64,000 bases of DNA. Origin: Atherix ibis (lineage: Eukaryota; Arthropoda; Insecta; Diptera; Athericidae). Numbering within the stretch: position 1 is the stretch's first letter; each line of letters begins with the position of its first letter. The position numbers and the translations under genes were made by a program. The notes beneath the pieces are model-generated. The model ran no database searches. It saw only the letters and a list, made by a program, of their open reading frames with translations, and was not told where the DNA came from. The DNA is taken from the NCBI GenBank assembly GCA_958298945.1, contig OY282605.1, positions 114,076,267 through 114,140,266 on the forward strand. The letters run 5' to 3'. Positions 21,700 through 34,175 of this stretch are shown in pieces.

Positions 21700-22790
21700 G
21701 TTGGCTTTTTAAATGCTTTAAAGTTTGCGTGAAAATGACTTTTTATATTGTTTTACCAGAAATTGTCAAACAGTGTCTAATTGTTCTTTAATATCAATTG
21801 TTCTTTAATATCAATTGACATCACCAAATCTCAAAATTACACGTTCTGAGAACATTTTACGTAATAAAACAAAATTGTGCTATGTTTTTATATAGTGTTA
21901 CCAGAAAAAGTTCAATAGCGTCAAATTTTATGATCTTTGATGTCTATTGACCTCACCAAATGTCAAAATTACACGTTCTGAGAACTTTTTACATAATAAG
22001 CAAAATTCTGCTATGTTTTTATATAGTTTTACCAGAAAAAGTCCAACAGCGTCAAATTTTTTGATCTTGAATGTCAATTGACATCACCAAATCTGAAAAT
22101 TACGCGTTCTGAGAACTTTTCGCGTAATAAAGCAAAATTGTGCTATGTTTTTATATATGTAGCTTTACAAGAAAAAGTCCAACAGCGTCAAATTCTTTGA
22201 TCTTTAATGTCAATTGATATCATTAAATCTGAAAATTACGCGTTCTGAGAACTTTTTACGTAATAAAGAAAAATTGTGTTTGTTTTATTTTATTTATTTA
22301 AATATGACAGCGTCAAATTTTATATATAAGAAAAAGTCCAACAGCGTCAAATTTTATGATCTTTGATGTCAATTGACATCACCAAATCTCAAAATTACAC
22401 GTTCTGAGAACGCGTAATAAAACAAAATGGTGTCATGTTGTGTGGTTTCGGATGCTGTTTTGCTAAATCCCCATATAATCAAAATCAAAATCATTAAATT
22501 CGAGCCTTAAAAATTCATTTATTATACGATCATAGCGCTTAAAATTGACACTACCCGTGTCTCCTTCTCCAATTTCAAAGAAATACTGGGAAAATATACC
22601 TTTAGTCCAAAATGTATACTAGCTAGCAATTTTTCGCAAGTACAATGTCTATTTTACAGTACATTTGTGGTTATTCAGAGCCTCAAGTAGTGCAAGTTTG
22701 TTTATTGTTGGTCGAAAAATCACCAAACAGAGCCGGTTCTTCCAACACTCAATCAATCGGAGCATCTTCTGCACATTTTACGATTAGTTA
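21700..22790 (-). mobile_element. Tc3-like element F7 with internal tandem array
   Basis: Minus strand, from about 22760 downward: FSTNNKQTCTT, a GSEXPQ stretch, YFFEIGEGDTGSVNFKRYDR, IINEFLRLEFNDFDFDYM (lead-in to the second Asp), a QNS remnant of the second-Asp motif, then the segment around the third Asp repeated about five times (21740-22440). Compare the F-family order DEAHF, GPYFFEN, WFQQDGAT, GDVNWPPRSCDLTPLDYFLW. All copies are interrupted by stops. Confidence 0.75.
21740..22440 (-). repeat. ~130-bp tandem array of the third-Asp transposase segment
   Basis: TTACCAGAAAAAG-like starts at 21753, 21900, 22029 and 22165, with a further partial unit from about 22325; steps are about 147, 129 and 136 bp. 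Units contain CAACAGCGTCAAATTTT, GATGTCAATTGACATCACC and AAATTACGCGTTCTGAGAAC. Reverse-complemented, a unit encodes FSERVIFRFGDVN, then NLTLLDFFW, the region spanning the third catalytic Asp of the F transposase. Confidence 0.85.
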
Positions 22791-24954
22791 AACGATCCGT
22801 ATTATAAAATATGAGAAATTATAAACTAAGCAATGATGATCTTAAATACGAGTAATATAAAAATCTAAAAAAACTATTTCATCTAAATTTATTTCGAATG
22901 TATTCTATTAAATAAAATTTAAAATAAACTAGATAATCATTCCTTAAAAATAATTAATATTGCTTAATATAATGGTTATTATATTTTGGAAAGATTTTTA
23001 ATAATTTTCATAATACAAAATTTAAAAAAAAAAACCTTAAATTAATTAAACCTTTAAATAAATCATTAAAAATAATTTTTTTTTTAAATATACAATAAAA
23101 ACAAAAATATTTTATATAAAAACAATATTTTTTTTATTGTTAATATAAAAAAAAAAACAAAATAAAAACAAAAGTTGTTTTTATTAAAATTGCTAAATAA
23201 TAAAGAAATCATTAAAAATGGAAACAAAGAAAATCATGACGTATTGCCAATCGCTTTTAAAAAAATATGCTTTTAATAAAAAAATGAATTTTTTATCTGT
23301 TTTTTTTTTTAATTATATATTATATAAAAATATGTTTTATCATACACACATGGGCATAATTGAATATTTAAAAACTTTAATTTAAGAGAAAAACTCTTAA
23401 ATTTAAAAAAAAAAACATTTTGAAATAATTTTTATATTTTTGTTGACGTTTTTAGAGCTTTTTGAGCTTTTTTTTGGTTTATTAATATTTTTAGGCAAAA
23501 TTTTTAGGTTTACTAAAATTAATGAAAAAATTATTTGAATTTTTAAAAAATTCAATATTTTTTATCTTTAATTAATTTTGTATTATTAAAAATAATTGTT
23601 GTCTTTATTAATTCCACTTCATTTGTTCCGATATCGTTTTTAGGAAAAAGCTGTCTTATGAAAATTTAGTTTGTATTAGAAAATTTTGGTCGTTCGTTTG
23701 AATAAATTTTCTTAATTATTATTATTATTTTAGATTAGACCAAACATTGCCAAAATTATACTATATCTTATTTAGCATAGTATCTTTAATAAACCACAAA
23801 TCGATGCGTTTTTCTATACGAGTATTCTATGACGTCTAGTAAGGCCATGTTCTATTGTGCCTATGCCTTGACCTTTTTTGTACGGTGGAGTGGGGGTAGG
23901 GGGTGTGGTTAGTTCTTTTGCCATAAATTTTATAAATAGAATAGAGCGGTGGATATTTTTTGATTCACCAATTCTGAAAATATTTTTTGAAATTGTATCA
24001 ACATCGAGAAATTGTTTATTTTTAGAACATATTCGAATATATATATTTATTTTTTAGTCTAATCGGTTGGTCGAAATTACATACAACATTTCCAGTAATG
24101 TGGTGGTTTCTATAAAACATAAAAAGTTAATTATTTTCTCTTTTACGTTTGGGTGTGTTTAGATTAAAAAAAATTGCACAAAAAACAAATTGATTGTTAA
24201 AAGTATCAGAATATTTTATTTTTGTTTTATTGTGAATTATTTAACAATTCCAAAAAAAAAAAAATTGTTTTTCTTTGTCGCACACACTCAAAGTGGAACT
24301 ACTAGAAAATTAAACTTTGCAGATAAAGCAGTATTCAAATTTCAGTAAAAATTAAAAGAAAAAAAATTATTTTGGCTATAAAATTCAAGTTTAAGATTAT
24401 ATTTCATAATATCAAGACCATTTTTATGGAATGGTATTTGGTTTTATTGGGATTTTCTTCTTTTATATCGCAAAATTCCTCATGATTTGCGATAAAATTT
24501 TAATAGAATTATCAACGAGTATCTATCGTTGTTATTGCAACTGTGCATAAATCAAGTTTAATTTTTTTTTTAATTTTCCAAACTACTAGAACCCAAAAGT
24601 CAGTGAACATTTTCTTTTACTATATAGCATAAAAGCTCTCATATACATATATATTCACATATACGTATAAATATCTGCTCAACTTGTAGATAATTATTAC
24701 TCTTGTTCACAATAAATATTTTTCTAATTAAAAGTTTTTAAATAAATTTATTTTTTTATTTGCAAAAAAATACAGCAATCTAATAATAATGATTAAATAA
24801 TTTTCATTAATTTTAGATTGTTGGTTTTTTTATTGGGTTTTATTGAATTTTTGTAGAAATCTTTTTTTTTCTTTCTATTTTGAACTTTTTTTGAGTTTTA
24901 TAAAATTTTAAAATTATTTATTTAATTAATTAACATAATAAAGAGAAATAAATC
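22791..24954. other. AT-rich spacer
   Basis: No family recognised. A short G-rich patch (GGAGTGGGGGTAGGGGGTG, 23886-23904) and a CA-rich patch near 24280 stand out. Confidence 0.45.
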
Positions 24955-26375
24955 GAATTATTCTATAAAATAACTTTCTATCAGAAACTAATTAATTTTA
25001 CTTACTGAGAAGCACAAATGTTTTTTTTCTTTTCATCTAAAAAGTACTACTAATTGTCCAAAAACAAAATCAAAGAAAATTTAAAAATTTACTATAAAAT
25101 GAGCAGTTATTTTGTATATTTCCAAAATATAATTAACATACTACAATATAATAGTCAAGAAGAAAGAAAAAAATCAAAATATTCATTCTAAAAGTATATA
25201 CGCATCATAAATAAGTAGTAAACTTACTATAAAAAAACTTTCATTCCGAAAAAAATTATTAATTCTGTTCACTGTGGAGCAGAAATGTTTTTTATTTCTT
25301 AATAATATCTATAACATGTCAACTAAAGTACTAATTGTTAAAAAAAATATTGATATAAACAAAATTGAAAATTTACCATTAAATGAGCAGTTATTTGGTA
25401 TATTTCCAAAATATAATTAACTTACTATAAAAAGTTATTACATAAAAATTTGATTATGCATATTATTTAACTAATAGCCAAAAAGAAAGAAAAAAAATCA
25501 AAATATTCATTCTAAAAGTATATACGCATCATAAATAAGTAGTAAACTTACTATAAAAAAACGTTCATAAAGAAAAAATTATTAATTTTGCTCATTGTGA
25601 AGCAGAATTTTTTTTTCTTTTTTAATAATATCTACAACACATTAATTAAAATACTTATCGTTAAAAGAAAAGATGAAAGAAAATTTGAAAATTTACTATA
25701 AAATGAGCAGTTTGTTTGTATATTTTCAATATATAATATACTAACTATAAAAGGTTTTCACATGCAAAATTGCTCATTCATACGTATACTATTTAATGAA
25801 TTATCAAAATCAAGAAATAAATTCAGTTATATATTTCAAAACGATTTACGCATCATAAATAAGTAGTAAACTTACTATAAAAAAAACTTACATATAGGAA
25901 AATGTTTAATTTTGCTTATTGTGGAGCAGAAATATTTTTTCTTTTTTAATAACATCTACAATATTTAGTACTAATTGTTTAAAAAAATATTGTATAAAAA
26001 AAATTGAAAATTTACTATAAAATGGGCAGTTATTTTTTAAATTTTTAACACATAATTACTATAAAAAGTTATCACATAAAAATATACCGGTTTATATTAT
26101 TTATCTAATTGTCCAAATACGAAAATAAATTAAATTATTCATCTTGGATGGATATACATGATATAAATACGTAGTAAAGTTGCTATAAAAAAACCTTTGC
26201 AAAGTAAAGTATTTAATTTTGCTCACTGTAGAGCAGAAATGTTTTGTTTTCGCCATAATTAAACCAAATAAATTTTAGGAAATATGAAAATGTATTATTA
26301 AATGAGCAGACATTTTTTTATATGATATTTTTACTATATAATAAATTTACTATAAAAAGTTATCATATGAAAATT
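24955..26375. repeat. Satellite-like tandem array, ~300-bp units
   Basis: About five AT-rich units. AAATGAGCAG-type anchors lie at about 25101, 25385, 25705, 26024 and 26304 (steps 284, 320, 319, 280). CGCATCATAAATAAGTAGTA recurs at about 25201, 25525 and 25850, with a weaker copy near 26160. Each unit also contains several TTACTATAAAA sub-repeats and a GTGGAGCAGAAAT block. No link to a transposase is visible. Confidence 0.8.
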
Positions 26376-27640
26376 TGCTTGGTGATCTTATAGGTTTTTT
26401 TTGTTAAATTTTTATGTCACCATAATTAAAATTTTAATTTTCTGGTATCAAAATAAATTTTAAGTACGTCCGTTTTTTTATAGCATATATTTATTTAAAG
26501 ATTAACTATAATTTATTTTATAGCAATACCATTCGCATTTATTGTTAAATAGGTAAAAATTTTGCTATAATTAATAGAAAAAATAAACTCTAAAGTATCC
26601 ATAGTAGTTTAAATAGAAATTTAATTAATATTTTATCTACATTTATGACTGTATCTCTATAAATAGTGTACAGAAATAAAATTCTATAATAAAATTTTTA
26701 TATATTTATATATATTGAAGGAACATCGATCGTTTTAAAAGTAGAAGCTTTCCTCCCATTTGTCGTTATACAGGAATAAATAGAATTTTTTTCTGGGTCA
26801 ATCTGTTCAATCTTGTATTTATAAATCGACAAACAATGAAAATCAAAGAAAAAATATTTCTTCTGTTCATAGTCGTAGTTTTGAGAAGAGGAGAATGTTT
26901 ATAAAATGCGTATTGAGGAAGAAAGAGAAGATAACATACCGACGAATACGAACTGGAAATTAATAAGACTAAAGAGTGCGGAGTAGGTCAATATCGTAAC
27001 GGGCTTAAGAGAGTCCATCCGATGACACTGTACCCATTTTGTGACATTCACTAAGCCCAGCCACCCCGTTTTATTGTTAGTTAAAACAAGCCATAGTCAA
27101 CCATCGATATTGCGTATAATAGTTGTCTTTGAAGAAATTCTATTTGACCGATATTCGGTGGTATAGAATGTAAGCTGGTAAAGTGAAGATTTGGAGCAAA
27201 TGGGGTAATAAGTAGTTAGGGGTGAAATAAATATAAAATAATTGATTTGGTTAAGTATGGAAAATAATTCAAAAAAAATATTCCAGTCTACTCTACGGCT
27301 AAAGGCAGATACCCTTATTGCCTGTTAATTTATCTACGAGTATAATTTGACTTGTTCAATTTTTTATTCTTGCATAAAATCTACCCTTATTCCACTGATT
27401 AAATATATTTTTTTTCAGAGGTATACTTAAACCATTGAGTGATAATATAATATAATCTGTAAATAATAAAGTTGGAGTCAGAGCATGTTTTTTACCTAAT
27501 TTTTGGTATAATGCTTTTTTTTCTTTTTTTACGGAAATAGAAATTTATATTTATTTTGTACTTTTAGATATGAAAGTAAAATTAAATAAAATTACACTAA
27601 AAATTTAGGCTTTGGTAAAATTTTGATTATATTTTATATA
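26376..27640. other. Spacer, no confident gene
   Basis: 26740-27230 is less AT-rich. It contains a 22-codon frame (26836-26904) beginning MKIKEKIFLLFIVVVLRRGE, which looks like a signal peptide but stops at once. No homology recognised. Confidence 0.35.
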
Positions 27641-28296
27641 TTTTTGTTTTTGGGACCTTGATATTATGAATGGAATATAAAATGATGAAAATACGAGTAG
27701 CTGCCACGTATCTTTTTGCAAGACTCAATGTTTTTGAGATAATTTTGAATGACATTTTCATATATCTTGGGCTGTAATTTGGTTATTACTTGATAGATTA
27801 AAAGCTGAAGGATTATCTGTGTAAAAATAATTTTTTGTGTAGTTTGACACGAGAAAGTCCTACGATGGCAAATTGCACAATCTTACAGGCCAATTGATAT
27901 CATCAAATATTGAAATTATGCCTTTTGGAAAATTTTTGCTCAATAAAGCCAAAATGTGTCATATTTTATAGCTTGAGGCACCGTTTTATTTGAACCGCCG
28001 TATTACCCAGATTAAAATCTTTAATTTGAAATTGAAATACGGATCGAATTGGATACCAGACAGTTACTTTTCTTGAATACGATGTCTTTTCTATAGTCAC
28101 CTGTGGGTTTTCAAAGCCACATATATGACAAAATTAACCACCGCGCAAAAAGAGCCTCATCGCTGAAGAAAATTCTTTTTGTTCGAAAATCAGCATCGGA
28201 GACCTGTTGTAGTTCCGCGTATACATGGCGTATCTTTGGCATATTGTTTGGTATTTAAACGATTCTTATTGTAAAATGGCAAATCTTAAATTAAAT
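27641..28296 (-). pseudogene. Tc3-like transposase remnant F5, most of catalytic domain
   Basis: Minus strand, from 28296 downward: HVYAELQQVSDADFRTKRIF leading to FSDEALF (first Asp, near 28155), a KPTGDYRKD segment, a decayed second-Asp region, FSKRIISIFDDINWPVRLCN with NLPS (degenerate third-Asp motif, near 27885), then TDNPSAF and the C-terminal NYLKNIESCKKIRGSY. It is the most complete catalytic stretch of family F here. Several frameshifts; not functional. Mariner B3 abuts its 5' side. Confidence 0.75.
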
Positions 28297-29519
28297 ATTT
28301 GTGGCGTTATGTTGGTACTCATGTCCCTCACTTATGTCGACAATTTCGGCCATTTTGAATATTCAGTTAATTTTTGACAGCTACTTTGCTTGCACGTATT
28401 TTGGCTCATCTTCGATTTTTGCCCATTCCAAAAAATGGATCAAAGAATCTGTATCAAATTTTGTGTGGAAAACAAAATTAATTGCGCGGACGCATTCCGA
28501 ATGTTGACTGTGATATATGGTGAAGCTACCTTGGACCGAAGCAACGTTTATCGGTGGTACAAAATGTTCTCAGAGGGCCTAGGAGATGTGAACGACGAAA
28601 AGCGTGCCGGACGCCCGAGCACCTCAACAACAAACGAAAACATTGATGACGTGAAGAAAATAGTATTGGGCAATCGTCGAATCACCGTTAGAGAAGTTGC
28701 TGATGACTTAAACATAAAGATTGTCTCATGCCATTCCATTTTTACCAATGATTTGGGCGTGAGACGACTTGCCGCGAAATTCGTAACATACCAAAATTGC
28801 TCAATTTTGACCAAAAACAGCATCGCATTAACATTGATAAAGAGCTGTTGGACTCTGTCCATGACGACCCAAATTTGCTCCAGAGGGTCATAACTGGTGA
28901 CGAATCATGGGTTTATGGTTATGACGAGGAAACCAAAGCTCAATCATCTCAATAAAAGCTGCCGCACGAGCCAAGACCGAAAAAAGCGCGCCAAGTTCGG
29001 TCGAATGTGAAGGTTTTGTTTACAGTTTTCTTCGATTGCAGGGGCGTGGTGCATCATGAGTTCTTGTCACAGGGTAGAACGGTCAATAAGGAATATTACC
29101 TGCAAGTTATGTGCTAGTTGCGCGCAACAATCCACCAGAAATGCCCGGACATGTGGAAGAACAAAAATTGCCTTTTGCCATTTTTGACCAAAAAAAAATA
29201 CACTAATAATGCCGCAGCCACCGTATTCCCCAGATCAGCCCCCCCCCTCCGGGACTTTTTCTTGTTCCCGAAACTGAAGAGCCCCATGAACGGACGACGA
29301 TACACTCCGATTGAGAAGATAAAGACGGCATCGAAGGAGGAGCTGAACAAGATCAGAAAAAATGATTTTTCGAAGTGCTTCGAGAATTGCAGAAAACGTT
29401 GGCGCAAGTGTATAATATCAGGTAGGGATTATTTTGAAGGGGACAAAGTAGATATTCATGAATTAATAAATAATTTTTGAAAAAACACAAAATTCGCGAT
29501 ACTTTTTGAACAGACCTTG
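28297..29519 (+). mobile_element. Mariner B3, 5' end lost
   Basis: The right end matches the B family (inverted CAAGGTCTGTTCAAAAAGTA) next to TA at 29520-29521. The left terminal repeat and first ~75 bp are missing: similarity starts abruptly at GTGGCGTTATGTTGGTACTC, directly against Tc-F5. It carries the shared deletion of the second-Asp block and the same TAG stop as B2. Confidence 0.85.
28435..29480 (+). pseudogene. Mariner B3 transposase, broken
   Basis: Starts MDQRICIKFCVENKINCADA at 28435. The frame stays open through the helix-turn-helix, GRPSTSTTNEN, and IVLGNRRITVREVADDLN to AAKFV (about 28787), then shifts. In the new frame come LLQRVITGDESWVYGYD (first Asp), a TAA stop after SSQ, FFDCRGVVHHEF, the VMC-TAG stop, and WKNKNCLLPFLTK, where the HHDNAP block is deleted (29177-29181). 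The tail reads MNGRRYTPIEKIKTASKEEL and ends at 29480. The third-Asp block is also damaged (frameshift near SPDLAPCDF). Confidence 0.85.
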
Positions 29520-29521
29520 TA

Positions 29522-31005
29522 TATACATTTAGGGCTCTACTTTTAAACCAAAAAAAAATGGATTATCATTTCGAAAACAACCTTTTGAACTTAACAGTCT
29601 GAAATAGTAATTTTCTATGAATGAATACGTTGGAATAATTACTTTTTAGATTATTCTTTTTCTATGCAAGAATTACAATTTACAACACCGTACCTACCAC
29701 ATAAGACTCAGCACTCTTATCAAACGGAACCTTATAGATAAATTATTTGAAAATTTTATGATCTAAACCACAAACGAAAATGCCGAACTTCACAATTGAA
29801 AGCAAATTTTTATTTTGAACACCATCTTCGAAAAATAAGAAAAACAAAAAATTTTTTTTAACGATCTTCTATTGGCGCCAGAAAATACTGGATCGTCTTG
29901 TAAAATTATGTATGTGAAAATTTTCTAAAGTTACAGTTAAAAGAGGTTACTTATAAAAACAATCCCTTCAAATTTAAACAGCGACGGCTTAAAACTCAAA
30001 CCTTATTTGACAAGCAATAAAATGAATGTAAATATTTATTACTTTTGAGTTATAAACTCTTATTTAGGTAATAATCTAGCTGGTCATGTAACTTGGTTAT
30101 TCTTCTTATTGTAAAAAAATATTTCTACAATCATAGTCATAGAAATACAGTCGTTACTTGAAACCTTTTAGGTCATAAAATAATTTACATATCTTTAATT
30201 GGTCCTATTTTCTCTTACCAAGGATGATTGCATTCGGTTTAAGGGATTAACAAATTAAATATTACCAAAATTTTTGAAAATATATTTTTTTTTAAACCCC
30301 TTAGTGAAAACAAAAAAAAATCATAATTTAGGTTTCCATATGGTATTAGTTGAAATAGAAAGGAGAAAGAAATTTTCACTTAAAAATTTATCAACTCGAT
30401 TAATAGACAAATTAGTAATCGATGCATTCACTTTTATTAGTACTAAGCTAAATAATAACTATTTAATAGTTTTTCATTATATTATTGAAAAGAAAAATAT
30501 AAATTCCTCATTAATAGTAATTATTGTCTGCAATTAAATTGCGATAAATTAGAATTTATTTGTATAAAAAGAATTTAGGCTTTTCCGTTGGGATACACTC
30601 TACCACGTGTATATGAGAAATCTTGAAAATAAAATGTCCTATTAAGAAAAATATCTAATATCTTTGGAAATCATTAATTAATTTTCAATGAATGGTAGTT
30701 ATTTTAATTTGTTGGTAAATGCATAAGAGTGTAAATAAAAGCGAATATTGCTTTCGAATGTTATGCATTTTCTCCAGACTTATTAGTTCTGAACAAATTA
30801 TTTTCGAAAAATTCGAAAATAAATAGTTTTGATAGAATTATTTGAATTTTTTAAAAGTCTTGTTTTTTATAATTTATATTATTGATTTTTGTGAAAGGTT
30901 TTTAGATTCAGATTTTTTGTATTGGATTTTTTCGTGTCAGTTTTTTTTGTGAAAGATTTTAAGATTAAACTTTCTTAGTTTTTAGATTAAACTTTCAAAA
31001 TAATA
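29522..31005. other. AT-rich spacer
   Basis: No gene recognised. The 87-codon frame at 30274-30537 has no family resemblance and AT-driven composition. Confidence 0.45.
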
Positions 31006-31263
31006 GGACTTTATTTTCCAAACTTCATTTTATAGTTTGGAAAATATAGCCCTATTATTTGGCAGTTATTTTATATATATATATGTTAGTTAATATAATA
31101 TTTATTTAGCATAAAATTTGCCAATTTTCTATTATGGATCTACGTGTATGTAAAAATTGTAATTACATTTTTAAGATGTGGTGATTCTGCAGTTGTTGTT
31201 TTACAATAAAATTTTCGTCGGCGAAGTGGATCATTTCTCGCTCGTTAATAGGCAAAATTTTTA

Positions 31264-32517
31264 ACAGGTGTATAAGCTTAAATCCGCTGTTTTTTAGTCA
31301 AAAAAACACATGTTTTTTTCATAGAAAGCAAAAACAAATTTATTCAAAGTACTTGGCCTCTCTAGCTACACATTTTTTCCATCTCTCGGGCAATTTGTAG
31401 ATACCACGCTACAAAAATTCCTTTTCTTTCCAGGCAAACCACTCATCAAGCCATTTTCGAACGTCTTCGTAAGCATCGAAGTGCTGTTCAGCGAGCGCGT
31501 GGCCCATCGACGAAAACAGGTGGTAGTCGGAAGAGGCCAGGCCTGGTGAATGAGCGGGGTGGGGTAGCACCTCCCAGTTGAGTGTCTGCAAGTAGTTTTG
31601 GACCATTTTTGACGTGTGCGATGGTGCGTTGTCGTGGAGGAAAATCAGCTTGTCATGCCTTTGTTGATAATCTGTCCTTTTTTCACGCAGAGCACGGTGC
31701 AATTTGATCAGTTGTTGGTGGTAGCGGTGAGCATTGACGGTTTAACCAGGTTTCAACATCTCATAGTAGACGATACCCTGCTGATCCCACCAAATGCACA
31801 GTATCGTTTTCTGTCCGAAGCGATTTGGTCTTGGGGAAGATGTTGATGGTTGGCCGGGATCAACCCACGATTTCTTGTGTTTAGGATTATCGAAATGTAT
31901 CCACTTTTTATCGCGTGTCACAATCCAATGCAGGAACGACTTTCTTTTTTGTCTGGCGAGCAAGATTTCGCATGTGTTTTGGCGTCGCTCCATCTGCCTA
32001 TCGTTCAATTCATGCGGCACCCATTTTCCGATCTTTTCCATCTTCCCCATGGCACGCAAACGTATCGTTGAGTAACACCCAATTGCTCCGCGAGCATTTT
32101 TTGCGATTGGGTATCGTCTTCGTCCAAAAAAGCTTAATTGATGGTCCTCAACTTTCGTAGGCCGATTTTCACGCTTCTTGTCCCACGAGTCAAAATTGGC
32201 GTCTTTGAACCGACGAAACCAATCTCGGCACGTTGTTTCCGATAAAGCACTGTCTCCATAGGCCACCATAAGCATTCGATGCGATTCGGAAGCCGATTTC
32301 TTTAAATTGAAGCAGAAAAGTAGAGGTTCCCGCATATGCTCTTTTTCTGGCACAAAACTAGACATGATTACCAAAGGAAAAATGTATCTTGTTGTACGAA
32401 ATTGCTGACTATGTACACTGATTAATGTTGACAGATGTCAAACTCATAAAAAAAATATGGCGTGCCCTCACTCACACCATCTATGACCGAACTGGGGATT
32501 TGAGCTTATACACCTGG
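31264..32517 (-). mobile_element. Mos1-like mariner C2, near full length
   Basis: 1254 bp with ends ACAGGTGTATAAGCTTAAAT and CCAGGTGTATAAGC, flanked by TA (31262-31263, 32518-32519). Length and ends fit the mauritiana (Mos1) subfamily. It is inserted within the coding region of Tc-F9, so it is younger than F9. The transposase is on the minus strand and is close to full length but mutated. Confidence 0.92.
31340..32365 (-). pseudogene. Mos1-like C2 transposase, near full length, inactivated
   Basis: ATG at 32365 (MSSFVPEKEHMREPLLFCFN), stop at 31340, 341 codons against about 345 in Mos1. The helix-turn-helix is clear. A frameshifted patch reading FFGRRRYPIAKNARG replaces the usual LLDEDD linker and is closed by a compensating indel. 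Catalytic residues are all present in context: TRDKKW (Mos1 TGDEKW), FLHDNAPSHT and SSDYHLF. Two nonsense codons break it, TAA after LKPG (near 31741) and TAG near 31408. It is the best-preserved C copy, recognisable over its whole length. Confidence 0.9.
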
Positions 32518-33360
32518 TATATATATGGATTCAACAATTTATAAGTGACTATAGAAAAGATATTTCATCCCTGAAAACTGACTGAAGATTTGAAAATGAA
32601 GAAAAAGTGACCGTTATAGTCAATTTTGTATACTATGTTCGTATGATTAGTAACGTTTTCCTATCCTCAAATTGAATATTTCAATCTGGACCATATGTGG
32701 CTAGTAATAAAATGGCGGAAACTTTCCAGGATGCCTAGCATCTAGATTTGCTAATGTTAGTTGGTCTCAAAGATCCTCAGATTTGACGCGGTTAGATTTT
32801 TTCTTTTAAAATTCCATAAAAATCGTATTTATATAAATTATTTTCATAAAAGTATTCAAATTTTAAAGTATTCAAAAACTAACATACGGGATATAATGAC
32901 CGAATGACAGTACGAATTGTGCTAAAAAATCATTACAAATTTCCTTAAAAGTGATCAAGTCCTGCAAAATCTAAATTTTAAATATATTTTATTTATTTTT
33001 ACTATATATTTAGTGAATAATTCCTTTACTTACAGTCTTGTTAATATGATTGAAATCTGCTAAAGTTATACAACATTATTGTCCATGCAGCTTCTAGATT
33101 TGGTGATGTCAGTTGGTGTCAAAGATCCTCAGATTTGACGCCGTTAGTATATTTCTTTTAAAATTTTAAAAGAAAAAATTGAATTAAAGTACGAAATGTA
33201 CAATAAAATCATTACAAATTGCTTTAAAAATGATAGAGTCCTGTAAAATCGAAATTTTAAATATATTTTATTTATTTTTACTTTCCAAAATACAAAGTGG
33301 ATTTTATTATGATCGCAGTCTGTTAATGTAATACATTACTGTCAACGACGTAGACTATCT

Positions 33361-34172
33361 GTTGGATGTCCTTGTAATTTGTTTAAATACAATAGATAAA
33401 ATTTAGTCAAATAATATTTCTCATTTGTCTAGTCAAAAATCAATATTATTTTCTTATAAAAATATCAAAAATATTTTCAAAAAAAAACTCTATCAATTAA
33501 TGTAAATGTACACACTAGCAGAGAAATAATTAATTCATAAAAGAAATTTTTTCTCTCGTTCGCTCTCTCTCAAAAACTATTATGACACCATTATAAATAT
33601 ATAATAGTAGTACCTATTGAGGACAACTATAAATTCCTTTTGTAAAAGGAATTAACCCTGACTTATATTATGTTTTATATGTTGTATGTGTAACATGAAA
33701 AGAAAGTTCATATTGAATATGTAAAAGTAAAAATAAAATCAAATACATAAAAAGACCAAGAGGAACAGAAAAAAAGTTCACATGGAATGTTATATGTAAG
33801 ATCATCCAGAAAGTATATAACTTCTTCTTTTGCTTTTATGGCATAATTTTTGCGGTCAAGTTTTTATATAAGTGAAAGGGTTAAAATATGGAATTATGTC
33901 AAAGACACAAAGTTTCAGTTCATGGCTATTAGTTTTAATTGTTCTAAACTATAGTTTTTATATTTTTCTATTACTTTATGAACAAACGCTCGTATGCAAA
34001 ACTGCTTATTTCATTTCAATTCCAAATGAGAAATATTCAGTTCATATTTAATAAAAATTCTATTGTGAACAATAGATGAACAACAATTACTTAAGAATTG
34101 GATATGCATAATTAGTATTTCGATGAGAATTTTGCATTTATTAATTTGTGCAATATTTTCTTTTTAACTTTT
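33361..34172. other. AT-rich spacer
   Basis: No gene recognised. A short CTCTCTCT patch lies near 33550. Confidence 0.45.
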
Positions 34173-34175
34173 ATT

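Larger units (their letters stand above)
31010..33360 (+). mobile_element. Tc3-like element F9, interrupted by mariner C2
   Basis: Left part (31010-31263): a conserved leader (AGTTTGGAAAATATAG region), then FVGEVDHFSLVNRQNF, the decayed first-Asp area. Right part (32518-33360): FENEEKVTVIVNFVYYVRMI, a LNISIWTIC remnant before the second Asp, then RFANVSWSQRSSDLTRLDFF and, 342 bp later, RFGDVSWCQRSSDLTPLVYF, a duplicated third-Asp segment. Removing C2 and one TA rejoins the frame as NRQNFYIW, as expected for the family. Confidence 0.75.

Noticed and set aside
26836..26904. Small secreted peptide gene (22 codons)
   Set aside because: Signal-peptide-like but ends at once with no mature part and no clear splice donor; chance frames of this size are common.
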